From an uncultured Pseudanabaenaceae cyanobacterium (GTDB taxonomy: Bacteria > Cyanobacteriota > Cyanobacteriia > PCC-9006 > JAAUQQ01): a stretch of 14,419 bases of DNA. The notes under the pieces are model-generated. The model made no database searches. It was not told the origin of the DNA and saw only the letters and a list, made by a program, of their open reading frames with translations. Position numbers and translations under genes: made by a program. Shown piece by piece: positions 14,262-14,419 of the stretch (its first letter is position 1; each line of letters opens with the position of its first letter). Location of the stretch: positions 1-14,419 of the forward strand of contig CALLPZ010000234.1 in assembly GCA_938015405.1 (NCBI GenBank), in the 5' to 3' direction.

Positions 14262-14419
14262 GGCCTGGTCTACATCGCACCCCAGACGCAAAAGATCAGC
14301 CACTTCAGGTACGGGATACGCGAATTCAGCCCAACCAGCATCCTGAATTTCCATGGGATAATCGAACGCTGGAGCCCTAATTACCAAGAGAGCAACGAGA
14401 ATGACTAAGGCAATCATGG
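14262..14419. other. Window edge, content undecided
   Basis: A minus-strand frame opens with ATG at 14417 and a hydrophobic start (MIALVILVALLVIRAPAF), but it then runs antisense through much of the HAD gene, where it looks like a shadow. Another minus frame ends at a TAG near 14370 and could be the 3' end of a gene lying beyond the window. The visible 158 bp do not decide. Confidence 0.25.

Noticed and set aside
13905..14417. 170-codon minus-strand ORF with a hydrophobic start
   Set aside because: Most of it is antisense to the HAD phosphatase and is Gly/Ala/Asp-rich as expected for a shadow. Only the first 50 codons lie in free DNA.

Overview
This looks like chromosomal DNA from a filamentous cyanobacterium, probably one that does not form heterocysts. 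The octamer GCGATCGC (HIP1) occurs 14 times in 14.4 kb. A photosystem II gene (psb30) sits at the left edge. The window also carries a HetZ-PatU gene pair, which is typical of filamentous cyanobacteria. PatU is one intact gene here, not split as in Anabaena PCC 7120. I see no insertion sequence, prophage, CRISPR array, tRNA or rRNA.

Layout. Positions 5-2504 (minus strand) hold psb30, an aspartase/fumarase-superfamily lyase and a stand-alone histidine-kinase-like DHp domain that lacks the phospho-accepting His. Positions 2508-3149 are non-coding, with a consensus-like plus-strand promoter aimed at a 36-nt perfect palindrome. That palindrome is also the minus-strand terminator of the next operon. 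Positions 3150-4618 (minus) hold a small TTG-initiated coiled-coil gene followed 23 nt later by a HetZ paralogue. Positions 4619-5360 are a divergent intergenic region. Positions 5361-6785 (plus) encode a J-domain/TPR/membrane protein. Positions 6851-9223 (minus) hold hetZ then patU, closed by a good terminator. Positions 9648-10142 (plus) and 10330-11220 (minus) are two convergent genes of unrecognised families. Positions 11558-13216 (minus) encode a peptidase M15A-type protein with four regular internal repeats. Positions 13485-14261 (plus) encode a HAD-IIB phosphatase.

How the genes may work together. HetZ and PatU act with HetR in heterocyst commitment and patterning in Anabaena. Their role in filaments without heterocysts is not settled. 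Here HetZ, PatU, a HetZ paralogue and a small coiled-coil partner lie within about 6 kb, around a membrane-anchored J/TPR protein. This is the best candidate for an under-described regulatory module, but co-function is inferred from proximity and paralogy only. The other genes (psb30, lyase, HAD phosphatase, peptidase) look like ordinary chromosomal neighbours. The most distinctive single protein is the M15 peptidase, whose 46-residue repeats I do not recognise as a named family.
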